Assembly: GCA_007922225.1 (NCBI GenBank)
Contig: ML679963.1
Coordinates: 1,283,717 to 1,347,716 of the forward strand
Direction: 5' to 3'
DNA: 64,000 bases
From: Emydura subglobosa
Taxonomy: Eukaryota; Chordata; Testudines; Chelidae
This document shows positions 26,466 through 42,393 of this stretch, one piece after another. The notes under the pieces are model-generated. The model had not been told where the DNA came from and searched no databases. It saw only the letters and a program-made list of their open reading frames with translations. Numbering within the stretch: the first letter of the stretch is position 1; every line of letters begins with the position of its first letter. Both the position numbers and the translations under genes were made by a program.

Positions 26466-27239
26466 ACCTAGAGTCAGAGCCCGGAGACCTCTCCTCTTGC
26501 TAATTACACACTGATTTGCATAGTTAACGAGCTTGTGTGCCTCTTCCCTCTCCTGGCAGGCAGCAGGGTCTGGGGGGGTGGGAGTACGGCAACTCCCAGA
26601 CTGCAGCTCTGGCTGCTTCATGGCTCTTGTTCCAGGGGCTGGGCGGGGCACAGCCTGGCTCCACCGCTGGCAGGAGACTCAGCGCCACACCTCTTGGCAG
26701 CATGAATGCCACAGGAGCGAACCCAGGGCAGCACCCGACCCAGCCAGCACCAGCCCCACGGCCAGTGGGGGCAGGGCCGGAGCACGCAGGGGTTCCTGTC
26801 CCAGGCAGGCGGGGTCACGGCTGGGCACAGGACGGCTGCATCCATCACCCCAGGCGGGTCAGGGCCAGAAGCGGGGAAGGCTGCTCCTCCAAACGCCCGC
26901 TGCAGCGTATGCTTCATCCCAGCGCCAGCCCAAGCCGCTGGCCCTAGCCCCCCCGGACCAGCCCGAGGAGCCAGAGACAGTGCCTGGTTCCCACCCCAGG
27001 CCGCCCTGCAGTAGGGCGCAGAGGGACGGAGCATGGGAATGAACAGTTTGGGTGCGGCATGGTGAGAGGTGGAGACAGGGAGCTGAGCCTGGAGGGAGGG
27101 CTCTCCGCTGAGCCAGCACCGGCCCCCCCGGCAGAAGTCTGGGATCTCCCCGGCAGAAGTGGCAGCAAGTCTTTGGTAGCGCAGAGAGCTCAGTGCACAG
27201 AGCGGGGCAGGGCTGCGTCCCCTCTCGGCACCGCCCCCC

Positions 27240-30200
27240 TCAGTGGCAGCACTTGGATTTCCTCCTCTGGGCCGTCAGGTACAGGTCGCTGTGGTTGCTG
27301 TTGATGCCTAGGAAACGCAGCACAGGTGGTATCCCAGGAGGTGCAGTGCGCACCACTGCCCCGGCCCCTCTGTGCACACGGAGCCCTGCACCCTGGGCTG
27401 CCGGCACCAGCCTGCCAGGGCCGGGCGTGCCAGAGCGCTGTTCCCAGCCCACCCACGCCCTGGGGCTCCCGCGCGAAGCAGGCTGCGGGTGTCGGTTCAC
27501 CGGCCCTTTCTGCAGCTCAGCAGAGAGGCCAGGGCTGCGCTCTGCCCCAGGCGTGCTGGGGACAGTGGGGTGCGGAGGTCGGCCCCGCCCCTGCTCCGGA
27601 GTCCCACAGTGGAGCCAGCCCAGAGCTGGATCCCGCTCCCCGGGGGGTCAGAGCGAAGCACGTTCCTGGCCCCGGGCGTGGGTGGCGCGGCTGCGGGCTA
27701 GATACTCACGCACGACGTCCCCAATCTTCCGGGCGCTGCTCTTCTCCAGCTCGGCCAGCACGCTGCTCTCGAAGCTCAGGGAGGCCACGCGGAAGAAAAA
27801 CTCCCTCACGTTCTCCCCTGCCCAGAGAGACGACAGTGATGCCTCTCTCCCGGCCTGCCCTGGGCGCCGAGCCCCGGGGACGTGCCAGGGGCCGGAGCCG
27901 TGCCGTGGGGTGCCCCTGTTCCAGCGGTGGGGCATGCCTGGGGCAGAGGTGGGCTGAGGTGAGCCCTGGGGAAAGAAATGCAGAGCGGGGGGGCACGGGG
28001 TGGGCGGACTCCACAGTGATGCCAGCTGGGGGTCTTGGGCTTCAGCCTGCTGGGGCACCAGGCCTCCACTCTAGGGGGCCCAGAAAGGCAGCAGCCAGGG
28101 CGCCTCTGCCCCCCCCCATCACAGCCCGCCCCGGGGGAGCAGGGGAGGCACTCACCGGTGAGGGAAGAGACAGCCCAGTACTCTGCCTGCATCTCCTTGG
28201 CAAGCCTGATGGCATCTCTCTCGACGAGGCGGTACTGCGCGGGCGGCTGCAGGGGAAACAGGAGGTCACCGCGGGGGCCCTGGGACCGGCCTCATGGCAG
28301 GGGCCTTTGGGATGCCGGGGGAAGAGCCTGCCGGACCCAGGGGCGCCCCAGGACAACGGGGGGCCCAGGCTCTCGCCAGCAAGCAGCGCGCCAGGCTAAG
28401 CCGTTCGGCTGGGGGTGGGACCCACACTCACACTCAGGTCTTTCTTGGACCCCACCAGGAAGAGGATCACGTTGGAGGGGTCGTTCTCCTTCAGGGCGTC
28501 AGCCAGCCACTGCCTGCCGGGTGAGAGAGACCATGAGAGAGACCGGGGGGCCCTGGGCTGTGCGATGTCCCCAGAGCCAGGCAGCAGCCCGCTCAGCCCA
28601 AGGGATGGCAGCAAACAGCCCCCAGCCCTGCCCCCTGCCCCCGTTCCCGCACCTTGACTCTGCCGCCTGGCCCCCTTCAGCCTCTAATCCCCCCACAGGC
28701 CCAGCCCCCGGTGCCTCCCCCATGCAGGACTCTGGAAATTTCCCCGTTTTAAAAACACCTGCCCCAGGCTCTGCTGGCTGACACCCTCCCGCCCCTCCGC
28801 CCTGACCCCCCCTTGGCAGCCCTCTCCTCCCTACCCCACTCATCGACCCCTCAGCAGCCCTTGCCCCCTTAGCCCTCCACCCCGCTCACTGTCGCCACCC
28901 TTCCCCCCCACGCGGCCATGCCCGCTCCCTGCAGGACCAATCCCTTGGCGGTTACCGCACCTAGTGTGAGCCAGAGACGCCACGTCGTTCACGTCGAACA
29001 CGATCACGATGGCTGGGGAGAGAGCGAGACGAGGTGAGAGATGGGGCATGCGGGCGAAGCCGACGCCGGGATGACGGGGACCCCGCAAACTCTGTGTTTG
29101 TTATTGAGGGCACCAGGCTGGGCATGCCAGCTTAGCGTAGGGCCGATGGTTAGCACGGGCCCGCATGGCCCAGCTCGTTCTGGGGGAGCTGCGAGTTTGT
29201 TATGGTCGGGTTGCTGGGAGGATTGTGAGTTTGTTATTGTAGGGTTGCTGGGAGGGCTGGGAGATTGTTACGGTCGGGTTGTGAGTTTGTTATTGTAGGG
29301 TTGCTGGGAGGACTGGGAGTTTGTTATGGTCGGGTTGTGAGTTTGTTATTGTAGGGCTACTGGGAGGGTTGTTGTGGTCGGGTTGTTGGAGGGTTGCTGG
29401 TAGAATTGTCAGTTTGTGATGGTGGGTTGCTGAGAGGATTGTTATGGTAGGGTTGCAGTAGAATTGTCAGGTTGTGATGGTGGGTTGCTGGAGGGTTGCT
29501 GGAGAGTTGTTGTGGTGACGGGTTGCTGGCGGGTTGTTGTGATGGAGGGTTGCTGGCGGGCCTGTGCGTTTGTGTTTGCTGCAGCAGGCTGCTCGTTAGT
29601 ACAAGCCCTTGGCTCTCAGGGCCCTGCACAGTCCTGGGCGCCGGCTCCTCACCTTGTGCCCCGCGGTAGTAGGTGGACGCGATGCACTTGAACCTCTCCT
29701 GGCCGGCCGTGTCCCACCTGGGAGAGAGGAGGGGCAGCTGGTTGGCCGCGGGGCGGGTAGCAGGAGGGCAGAGCAGGCTGGGGCAGGCCGGTACTCACAT
29801 CTGTAAGCTGAAGGGGACCCCGAGCACCTCGAAGCGCTCCATCTCGAAGTCCACCCCGATGGTCGCCTTGTAGTTCTTGTCGAACGTGTCTTTGCAGAAC
29901 CTGTGGGGGAGACCCAGAGAGTGGGGCTGGGCGTCCAGCACACACAGCCCTCCTGCCACAAAGGGCCAGCCCCCCGGGGCTTCCTGCCGGGGATCCAGAC
30001 ACCCTCCGCTGAAATGCAGCCATCTCTTGGGTGGGACACAGTGACTGGTTAACAGCTGTTCAGCAATGAGACACCAGTTTGGGACAGGAAGTGAAGAAAC
30101 ACCAAGGCCCCCTTCTAGGGAAGGTTTCTGGGAGCTGATGCCTAGCAGAAATGCCTCTAAGCCAGCGACAGGAGCCAGGGGGCAGTGGGGACAGCACCAC

Positions 30201-32799
30201 GGGGCTGACCCAGGGGAGGGGGGCGACGTCTGCAACAGTCTAGGCCAGCGAGTGACTCCCCTAGCCCTGGATGGCAGAGACTGCCTCTCCGAGGGGTCTG
30301 CGCAGTGGAGCTGGCCCTGATGGGGCCATGGCTGCTACTGTCCCAGAGATGATAAATGACACCTCCCCCCTCCCTTGACCTGCCCAGAGAGGGGCCTTTC
30401 CCCACACCCGGGCTCCTGGCAGTGTAGGCCCGACCCTCCCACCTACCGGTTGATTAAGCAGGTCTTGCCCACCGACAGGTCTCCCACCACGATGATCTTG
30501 GAGATCTTAAACCTGCTGAGGAGAGCCGGGCGCGTCAGCTGTTAGCTCCCGTCCCACACAGGGCCTGTGCACCAGGCCGTGCCAGCCGCCCCAGCTTAGT
30601 CTGCTTGGGGGACAGGCCCAGCCGCCTTCGCCCCGAGTGGCTCCTGGGAGGGGTCTGCTGTCTCTCCCCAGTGTGCGCCAGTGACTTGCACGCCCTGTCT
30701 GGTTCCCAATGCCGGGCAATGATTAATCGCTGCAGCAGCTGTCCCTGTGGTAACCTCAGACACCCAGGCAGGCTCCTCCGTTTGCTCAGGAAGCTAATGA
30801 GTCCGACAATTAGCCTCCCACGGTGTTTGTCAAATGCAGCCGGCTGCGAAATCTGAGCCTCCCCTTCCCCCACGCACCCCATCCTGCTGCTTGCCTCAAT
30901 GCACGCTGCCCCGTTGTTCCTCCCACCCCCACCCCACCCACCGCCCTAGCCCCTTTGACTTTACAGGGCCGGGCACCAGACCTGGCAGCTGCTCCCCACA
31001 GACTGTGCACTGCAAAGGAAGCCAGAAGATGCAGGTGACCTGCAGGCACAGGTGCTGGAGCGCTGCTGCCCCCCGACTGGAAGTGGGTCGCTCACAGACA
31101 GGGTGTGCAGCGTGGCGCAGTGGCTCCCCGCACCCCCACTACACACACTGCTCCCGTGCCCCTGCCAGCAGGTGGCCTCCCCAGGCGCCATACCCACGTG
31201 CCTGGAGCAAAGCAGGCTGGGCACTCTGCAAGGGGGCTTTCGGGAGACTGCGAGTCGGGACCGGGGCAGCAGTGCTGGGGGAGCGACCCCGTCATGGGGA
31301 GTCTGGGATTAGCACCGCAGGGCTGCAGAGCGGGAAGGGGCTTAGCCCTCAATCCCAGCCTGGGTGCAGGTTGCACTGACCACTCTGTGCTGGGGAGCCG
31401 TTGGCCGGCATCTCTCCAGAGCTGCCCACTGAGACCTCTAGACGCCTCAGGCAGCAAGTCCAAACTACACTGTCCGGCCAGGTGGTTGCGCTGCTCCGGG
31501 CCCACCCTCCCACGGGCTTGGTAACACGCCTTCCTGCTCCCTCCCCGCCACTGCTGTGCCAGGCTTAAACTCTGCTGCCCAGCTGGGGGGAGGCTCCCTC
31601 TGCCTCGCTGCTCTGGTTCACGCCATCCGTCTCATCTGCTCTGCTCTGGGAATCAGGCCCAGCTGCGCTGCTCAGGCGAGGAGGGAGGCGCTTTCCTGAG
31701 GCACTAGGCGTCTCAGTCCAATGCAGGACCCCCCTCCTCTCCCCTCCGCACCACATTCCTGCAGTGTGACTAATCCGCAGCCATGTTCCAGCCCACAGGC
31801 CTCTTAGACGCTGCTCAGCCCCCCGCCCTCCACCGCTCCCAGGCCAAGCCAAAGCAGCCTGACTGGGCTCCATTCCATTCAGAGACCGCCCAGCAGCCGG
31901 CTGTCAAGCCAGGCTCAGTCCTGCTCTGGCTCCGGGCCCTCACGATGAGCTCCTGGAACCCGTGTCTCCCTGGTACCCCAGGTGCTGATGCCAGCCGGGA
32001 GGTTATTTCTGCCTTGCTGTTGCTCCCCTCACTCCTTCTTCCTCACTCTCCAAGGGCTGGCTTCCTTCCCCTTCGGAGGCCGGAGTTCCCTTGGGCGGGA
32101 GTTGAGCACGACTTACCCCACCGTCCCCGTTCGCTGCTCCTGGCAGGCGCTGGTGACCTTGGGGTGAAAGCTGGTGCGAGAATGGAGGGCGGCCTCTCTT
32201 TGAAAGCACTGAAATGGGAGCAGAGGGACCTGAGCTGGCAGCGGGCTGGAAGTGGAAGCCAGGGAGCCGGCAGTGCCCACTAACGCCTCCCTCCGGCGGG
32301 AGCCCGCCAGGAATGGCCAGGAAAGCGGCAGCAATGCCCAGCGAGGGAGGGGTGCGACAGAGAGACCAGAGCAGGCCGCAGCTCCCAGCGGAGGGAATGG
32401 CCAGCGGCAGGGACCACACATGGCGCTCCGGCGTGCTCCGTTCCCAGCTGAGGGGGAGCAGTGGGGAGCTGGCAGAGGAAATGCCAGCCGGCGCATCCTC
32501 TCTGCAGCAACCGCGGCAGGCAAAGTGAGCATGAGGACAAGCTGGGGAGAATCCCCCACCGCCCAACCAACCCCCCAGCTCCACCACTGTCCAGGTGCGG
32601 CCAGGCTGCGGGGCGCAGCAGAACCCAGAGCGCTTGGCTATGGCCCCAGCTCTGGCACTCGTCTCCCCTGGAGCCCCAGTCGGGGATCCATCGCCCTCCC
32701 GTGGAGCCAGGGCAGGGCCCCTCCTTGAAGAACTGGCCTGCTTACCTGCGGCAGCTCTGCAATGATCCTGTCCCTCCTGACGGGTGCTAGCACGCTCAT
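27240..32799 (-). CDS. RAB34: RAB34 small GTPase
   Basis: Rab34 acts at the Golgi and ciliary vesicle and is needed for intracellular ciliogenesis and Hedgehog signalling. Ten coding exons on the minus strand: 32799-32746, 32208-32117, 30512-30447, 29900-29799, 29717-29653, 29012-28961, 28513-28432, 28246-28156, 27817-27710, 27307-27240. They sum to 780 bases, 259 residues, the length I recall for human. Seen: the N-terminal extension MSVLAPVRRDRIIAELPQ, P-loop GDLSVGKT, switch I with ATIGVDFEME, WDTAGQE split across an intron, GSKKD in place of NKxD, SSLTG for G5, and the C-terminal CCH, the dicysteine prenylation site (human CCP, as I recall). An in-frame ATG lies directly upstream at 32802; I chose the second because it matches the human length. 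The promoter is probably the CpG island near 35.3-35.8 kb, which implies a non-coding first exon. Confidence 0.97.
29190..29580. repeat. Minisatellite in a RAB34 intron
   Basis: Imperfect tandem units of about 30-35 bases contain GAGTTTGTTATTGTAGGG and TTGCTGGGAGG. The later units diverge into TTGTTGTGGT forms. The array fills much of the intron between coding exons 5 and 6. Confidence 0.85.
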
Positions 32800-32802
32800 C
32801 AT

Positions 32803-35200
32803 TTGGCCCCGACCTGGCTGGGAAGAACCCAGGCACCCAAGCCCAGCCGGGGAGGTTTGGCAGAGGTTTCCGCCCTGCTTGCTGACTGCAGCTGTGAAGT
32901 CGCTCCTGCAGGAGGAGAGCACAGAGGGCGGGGTGAGGGGAGCTGCTCTGCTTCTGTTCTGCGTCTGGCCCTGCTGAGCGGGCGTCCTGACCCTTCTACT
33001 GGCCCAGGGGAAGCAGAGCCAACACATTCGGGGCAGCCCACACTTTGCCCGACAGAAGCCCAGCCTAGTGGGTCAGATTGCAGCTGCCTTCCTATTTCCT
33101 GCCGAGGAATGAGCGAGGGAGAGCAGCGTGGAGCCGGGCACACTGGGACCTGGAAACTCGGAGCGCTGCATCTGCCTCCGAAAGCTGAGGGTCCAATTCC
33201 AGGGGTTGCGTGTAGTCTCCAGCGGCCAAGAAGACAGGGAAGCCCTGGCTCTGGGCAGCAGTTCTGAGCGCCCCAGGGCTTTCTTTGCTATTCAGTGTGG
33301 AGCAGCATCTCTCAAATGCAGCCACCAGGGGAGTCTCCTGCGGCCCCCACAACCTCCTGAGCACAGATGGGGGAGGGGGCAAAGCAGCAGCCCCTCCCTG
33401 CAGCATCTAGGGGCTCTGGGGGCAGGCTTCAGCCTCCCGCTACTGAATCAGCCGGAGGCTCCAGCCCCCCCTTCCCCACATCAGCCACAGGACTCCGGGG
33501 GTGGGCTTCCTCCCTTCAGCTATGGGGCTCTAGCAGGGGGCTCCATACTTCAGCCCCCCTGCCCACAGCTTCAGCAGGGCTGGCCTTACTGGGCACCGTG
33601 GTCAGGAGGCAAGGAGTGGGGTGAGCCTGGGCTGCGAGGCCATGGAAGAGAGCTCGGGGCAACGGGGGGAAAGCAGTGGGGCCCGGGGGGTGTTGGGGTG
33701 CCCGGGGGGGCGGGGGGCTGGAGGAGGCAGCGGGGGGCTGGAGGAGGCAGCAGGGGTCAGGGGATCCGTGGGAGAGGCAGTGGGAGCCAGGAGCACCAAC
33801 CTACAGCTGTACATTATTTTTATCATTGAGTCTGCAAAAAAAACCCTACATAAATAAATGCCGGTGATTTGGCCGCGTCTATGTGCATAATTATTTGTGT
33901 TTCCTAACGTTCATTAAGTCTTTTAGGAGCATTTGTCAGAGTGGCTGCACTCTGAGACCACCCAAAAATGTGTTGTGAGAGCCCCTGCCCGAGAGCCCCC
34001 AGGCGTGTCCGGGGCCCACTGTGCGGCACCAGCCAGGCCCAGCCACTTGGGGACAGGCTGTGGAGAGATCCAATAGTGGGGAAGAAAGCACCAGACCCAG
34101 CATGGCCAGAGACAGCTGCACTCCCAGGGGGTTTTTCTCTTTATCAGAACCTCGGATGGGCAGCCTCCAACTCTCTGGTTGAAGAAAACCTTTCCCGGGG
34201 GTCCTGGCTGAACCGAGGAGCCATGGACAGGCAGATGGGAAAGACCGACCGACGCCTGCCCATATCTACAGGGACAGCCCAGACAGAGCGTCAGCCAGCC
34301 ACGTAGCCTCTGTGAGGACACTGCCGTTCGTCCCGTGCCTCTGCTACCGCAGGGCCTTTCCTAGCACTCCCAAGGCTACATCTGAGCTTTGCGGATGGCC
34401 CCAGCCGCCGGCTCTGCCTGATCTGCAGCTTTCCAGAGCTACGTGCAGTACAGAGAAGGATTGCAAGGCCATTTCCCCGCCTTGGCAAGCAGGTCTCCTA
34501 GTCTGGGCTCTGCGGCTCCCTGCCGGGGTCTCCGGGGCAGCAGTGCGGGTCACTGACCACGTGGCTTGCTGGACAGCACCCAAGGCAGAGCTCTCCTGCT
34601 GCTGCATCCGGGGAGTTTGCTCTCCCCGCCGGCGCTCCGTGTCCGCTCTCGGGGCATGCCAAGCCTTCTTGCTGTCACTCCTGGCTAAGCCGTGCTGCTT
34701 GCAGAGACGCCAGGACCAATGGCCGGCTGTGGCCACCAACAAGCCATTGAGGGCTGCGATCACCGCGGCTGCTTTGCATGGTCCCCTTATTTCTCTTCCG
34801 GATACACGTTGACCAGTGGACTCGGGAGAGGTGCAGCCGCGTACCTGGGCCTTCAGGCAGGGAAGCCCCACTAGCTCTCAGGGGGCTGGCTGCCTGAGCA
34901 GGCCGCAGACCAGCTGTGGGGCTCCTGTGGGACTGGCACAGTTCTCAGGGCCATGCCGCCCTTTCCGGACCGAGCCAGGCCCTGGGTGCCATTGGCACGA
35001 CTCAGTGTGGCCTGGGCAAGGCCTGCCACCTCCGACCCCCTGGCCCGGTCCAGCCTACACTAGCAGGGGGTGGCAATGCGGGGAGGCGGCTGCAGAACAC
35101 CCAGCGCGGGACTGCACGAACCTGGCCCGCAGGGCACGCGGCTTCTCAGCAACCCTACAATAACAACCCAGCTCGCGCGGGCACCCCGGGCTGCGTGCGG
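32803..35200 (-). other. RAB34: RAB34 5' intron/UTR region
   Basis: No further coding exon was found between the RAB34 start codon and the CpG island. It holds a short duplicated G-rich unit (GGGGGCTGGAGGAGGCAGC) at 33714-33755 and an AT-rich patch with ATAAATAAAT near 33850. RAB34 is expected to be transcribed through it. Confidence 0.5.
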
Positions 35201-35229
35201 CAAGGGGGCAGGTTCTCCAAGGGGCCCGC

Positions 35230-35830
35230 GGAGTGGGACACAGCCCCCAGCCCTCCCCGCCCCGCCCCGCCCCGCCAGCAGCCCAGCCCCCCGACACTCA
35301 CCCGCAGCGGCGGCACCGAGCTGGGCGGGGAGGAGGAGCGCGCGGTAACCCGATCCCCGGACATTCCAGGGGCCGCATTCCGAGCCCGGGACACGCGGGG
35401 CCGGGGGCAGAGCAGCGAGCCCGGGCCACGTGCAACGCCGCGGTGAACGTGCCCCTCCCGCCCGAGGCAGGGACACCCCGGCCCCGATCCCCCGATCCCC
35501 GCTTCCCGCGGGCCGGGAAGCCCCTGTCTGTCTGTCCTGTCTGTCTGTCCTGTCCCATCCCCGGCCCGGGATGCCGGCTCTCCCCGCCCCGGCTCCAGTG
35601 GCAGGTTTCTGGCTCTAGCTCGTCCCGGGCTCCCCCGGCCCCTCCTCACCTGCCGCATGGGGGGCTCCCCGGATCCGGCGGGGCTGGGGGCCCGGGCAGG
35701 GGCGGGAGGCGGCTGGGCTCCTGCAGACCCGACAGCTGCTCCTGGTTAATGACTCACAGGCTGAGGAAGCTCCGGCGGAGCCGGGGGCGGGGGCAGGGAT
35801 AGAGGCCGGGTAACGGCCCCGGGAGGAGGG
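35230..35830 (-). promoter_or_regulatory. RAB34: CpG-island promoter of RAB34
   Basis: Dense CpG and GC sequence includes a run of CCCCGCCCCG-type SP/KLF sites (35258-35275) and a CTGTCTGT repeat (35522-35550). It is the only island upstream of RAB34 on the minus strand before the CR1 element, so it is inferred to be the promoter and non-coding exon 1. Confidence 0.55.
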
Positions 35831-36689
35831 AGCAGGGGGGCTAGAGGCTGGGTCGGTGGAGTCACAAGTTGGACCAAGAGAGGAAGCGCCGGGGCGGGAG
35901 GGGAGAGCGCGGCAGAGCCCCCCAGCGCGGCTGGGGAAGGAGCCCATCCCAGGCACCCCGCCCCGCAGCCAGTCCAGGGGCTGCAGACAGACACCCAGCC
36001 CGTTCACGGCTCCCAGCCTGGCTCTGGAATCGCCCAAGACCTGACCCAGCCGCCACGGAAGTCCTGTCTGAAGCCCTAGGGCCAGAGTTTTCTGAAGGGC
36101 GAAGAGCCCAGCACACTGGCGTGCTGGGCTCGCCAGCATCTGGCCACCCCTGTCACCACAGAAGCTGCTGCATGCTGAGCTTTTTTGCAAATCCGGGCCC
36201 AGTTGTGTGCCGTCTTGAAGACCTGGCACCGTGGGTTTGAGCGGAGGGTAGCCCTTGTGCTGGCACTCTACGCAGGGGTGAATTTCACCCTTGCAGAGTT
36301 GAATTGTCACCCCCTGTGCCCATCAAGCTGCAGTCTGGGACAAGTCCTCACCTCTCTCCATCAGCCTCCATGGATCAATCAAAATGCCTCCCGCACTCCT
36401 TGTTTCCATCCTGTTATTCTTTGCAACTCACAGGATGCTGTTTGCACCTGCACCATGGCCCTAGGAAAGGGATGATCCTCTGACGATCCTCTTTCCTGCT
36501 TTTCAGGCAGTAGCAGGGGTGAGGGGCTGCTGGGGTGGCATCGAGGCTTCCAAGAAATGGGTGAAATGATGGTAGCTGCTGTTCTTTGGTTTTGGTGCAA
36601 AATGCTGCAGTTGTAGAAGGACACAAACATCAGGACACAAACATCAGTGCTGTATTGGGCAGTGGCCTCTTGTTGGCACATAATGGTTC

Positions 36690-38020
36690 TATTGTGCCTC
36701 ATAATCGTAATGGGAAATCATGCCTCACCAATCTACTAGAATTCTTTGAGGGGGTCAAAAACATGTGGACAAGGGTGATCCAGTGGCTGTAGTGTACTTG
36801 GATTTTTAGGAAGCCTTTGACAAGGTCCGTCACCAAAGGTTCTAAAGCAAAGTAAACAATTATGGATAAGAGGGAGGGTCCTCTCCTGGATCAGTTACTG
36901 GTTAAAAGACAGGAAACAAAGGGTAGGAATAAATAAATAGTCAGTTTTCACAGTGGAGAGAGGTGAATGGGGGATCCCCCAAGGGTCTGTACTGGGACCA
37001 GTGCTGCTCAACAGATTCATAAATGATATAGAAAAGGGGGTGAACAGGGAAGTGGCAAAGTTTGCAGACAGTACAGACTTACTCAAGAGTGTTAAATCCA
37101 AAGCTGACTGCAAAGTGTTGCACACGGGTCTCACAAAACTGGGGGACTGGGTAACAAAACAGCAGATGAAATTCAGTGTTGATTAGTGCAAAATAATGCA
37201 CATTGGAAAACATCATCCCAACTATACATACAAAATGATGGGGTCTAAATTAGCTGTTACCGCTCAAGAAAGAGTCATTGTGGATAGTTCTTTGAAAACA
37301 TCCACTCAATGTGCAAAGGCAGCCAAAAAAGCTAACAGACTGTTAGGAACCTTTAGGAAAAGGATAGATGGTAAAACGGAAGATATCATAATGCCACTAT
37401 ATAAATCCATGGTAGGTCCACTCCATGAATATTGCATGCACTCCTGGTCACCCCGTCTTAAAAAAAGATGTTTTGGAATTGGAAAAGGTACATAGACGGG
37501 CAACAAAAATGATAAGAGTACGGAACAGCTTCCATACGATGAGAGATTAAAAAAGCTGGGACTGTTCACCTTGGAAAAGAGATGACTGAGGGGGGCTATG
37601 GTAGAGGTCAATAAAATCATGAATGGTGCAGAGAAAGTGGATGGGGCAGTGCTGTTTACCCCTTAATATAACGCACGAACCGGGGGCACACAATTAAATT
37701 AACGGACAGTAGGTTTAGAGCAAACACAAGGAACTCCTTCAAACAATGCGCAGTCAGCCTGTGAAACGTCTTGCCTGGGGATGTTGTGAAGGCCAACAGT
37801 ATACATGTGCTCAAAAATCATGAGCTAAGTTTATGGAGGACAGGTCCATGGATGGCTATTAACCAAGATGCTCAGGGAGACAATGCCATGCTCTGGGTGT
37901 CCCTAGACCCCTAGGGTGTCCCTAGACCTCTGTCATCCTGGAGCTGGAGCTGGCTGACAGGCGATCGATCACTCCGTACATTTCCCTGTTCTCTTCACTC
38001 CCGCTGAACCGGTCAGTTTG
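36690..38020 (+). mobile_element. CR1-clade LINE, degenerate RT 3' half
   Basis: Plus-strand reverse transcriptase blocks in shifting frames: a palm-like WGIPQGSVLGPVLLNRFIND at 36970-37027, KFADSTDLL (the YADD-type region degenerated to FADS), then KAAKKANRLLGTFRKR, MPLYKSMVGPLHEYC and GLFTLEKR. A CR1-like 3' UTR follows (GGATGGCTATTAACC... to about 38020). Stops and frameshifts show it is inactive. It separates the RAB34 and RPL23A promoters. Confidence 0.85.
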
Positions 38021-38230
38021 TGCCTTGTTACTTTGAAAACGTATTTGTATGAACACTTCTTCTTAGGAATGTTTTGAATTTCAGTATGTGATGAGAACTG
38101 TAACTACCCCACGTGCCAGTCCTTTGTCACGTGTTTCGGCAGTCCCGTATGGAAGGTGTTTAATATGATAACAAAATATATTGATACATTTAATCATAAT
38201 AAATTACCCTCTGACGTAATGAAAAAAAAA

Positions 38231-38334
38231 ACTACAACTCCCGACATGCACCACCGACAGGAACTTCTGCGCATGCTCTCGTGCCTCCTGCTCTCTTCCC
38301 GTCCGGCTGTCTGGAACGAGAACTACCTCTCCCG
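38231..38334 (+). promoter_or_regulatory. RPL23A: ZNF143/SBS-type sites upstream of RPL23A
   Basis: ACTACAACTCCCGACATGCA at 38231-38250 closely matches the ZNF143 (Staf) binding consensus. A weaker ACTACCTCTCCCG lies at 38322-38334. Both sit 90-190 bases upstream of the inferred start site. Factor binding is inferred from motif knowledge. Confidence 0.65.
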
Positions 38335-38371
38335 GCCCGCCGTGCGTGATCTCGCGTGGTTTGTGCCCCCC

Positions 38372-38440
38372 TCTCGCGAGATTTGGTCCTATAAGCCCGT
38401 GTGAGGCGGCCCGGCGGGCCCTTTTCGTTCCCCTCTCCCC
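38372..38440 (+). promoter_or_regulatory. RPL23A: RPL23A core promoter and 5' TOP tract
   Basis: The palindrome TCTCGCGAGA (38372-38381), a known CpG-promoter element, precedes TATAAG (38390-38395). About 30 bases on lies a pyrimidine tract, CTTTTCGTTCCCCTCTCCCC, starting near 38421. This fits a terminal oligopyrimidine start site, which places translation of ribosomal protein mRNAs under mTOR control. The start codon context is AAGATGG. Confidence 0.8.
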
Positions 38441-38443
38441 AAG

Positions 38444-42393
<3,950 letters not shown>

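Noticed and set aside
32003..32836. 277-codon minus-strand frame covering RAB34 exons 1 and 2
   Set aside because: It reads through a spliced intron; the conserved RAB34 frame uses the GT/AG sites at 32746 and 32208.
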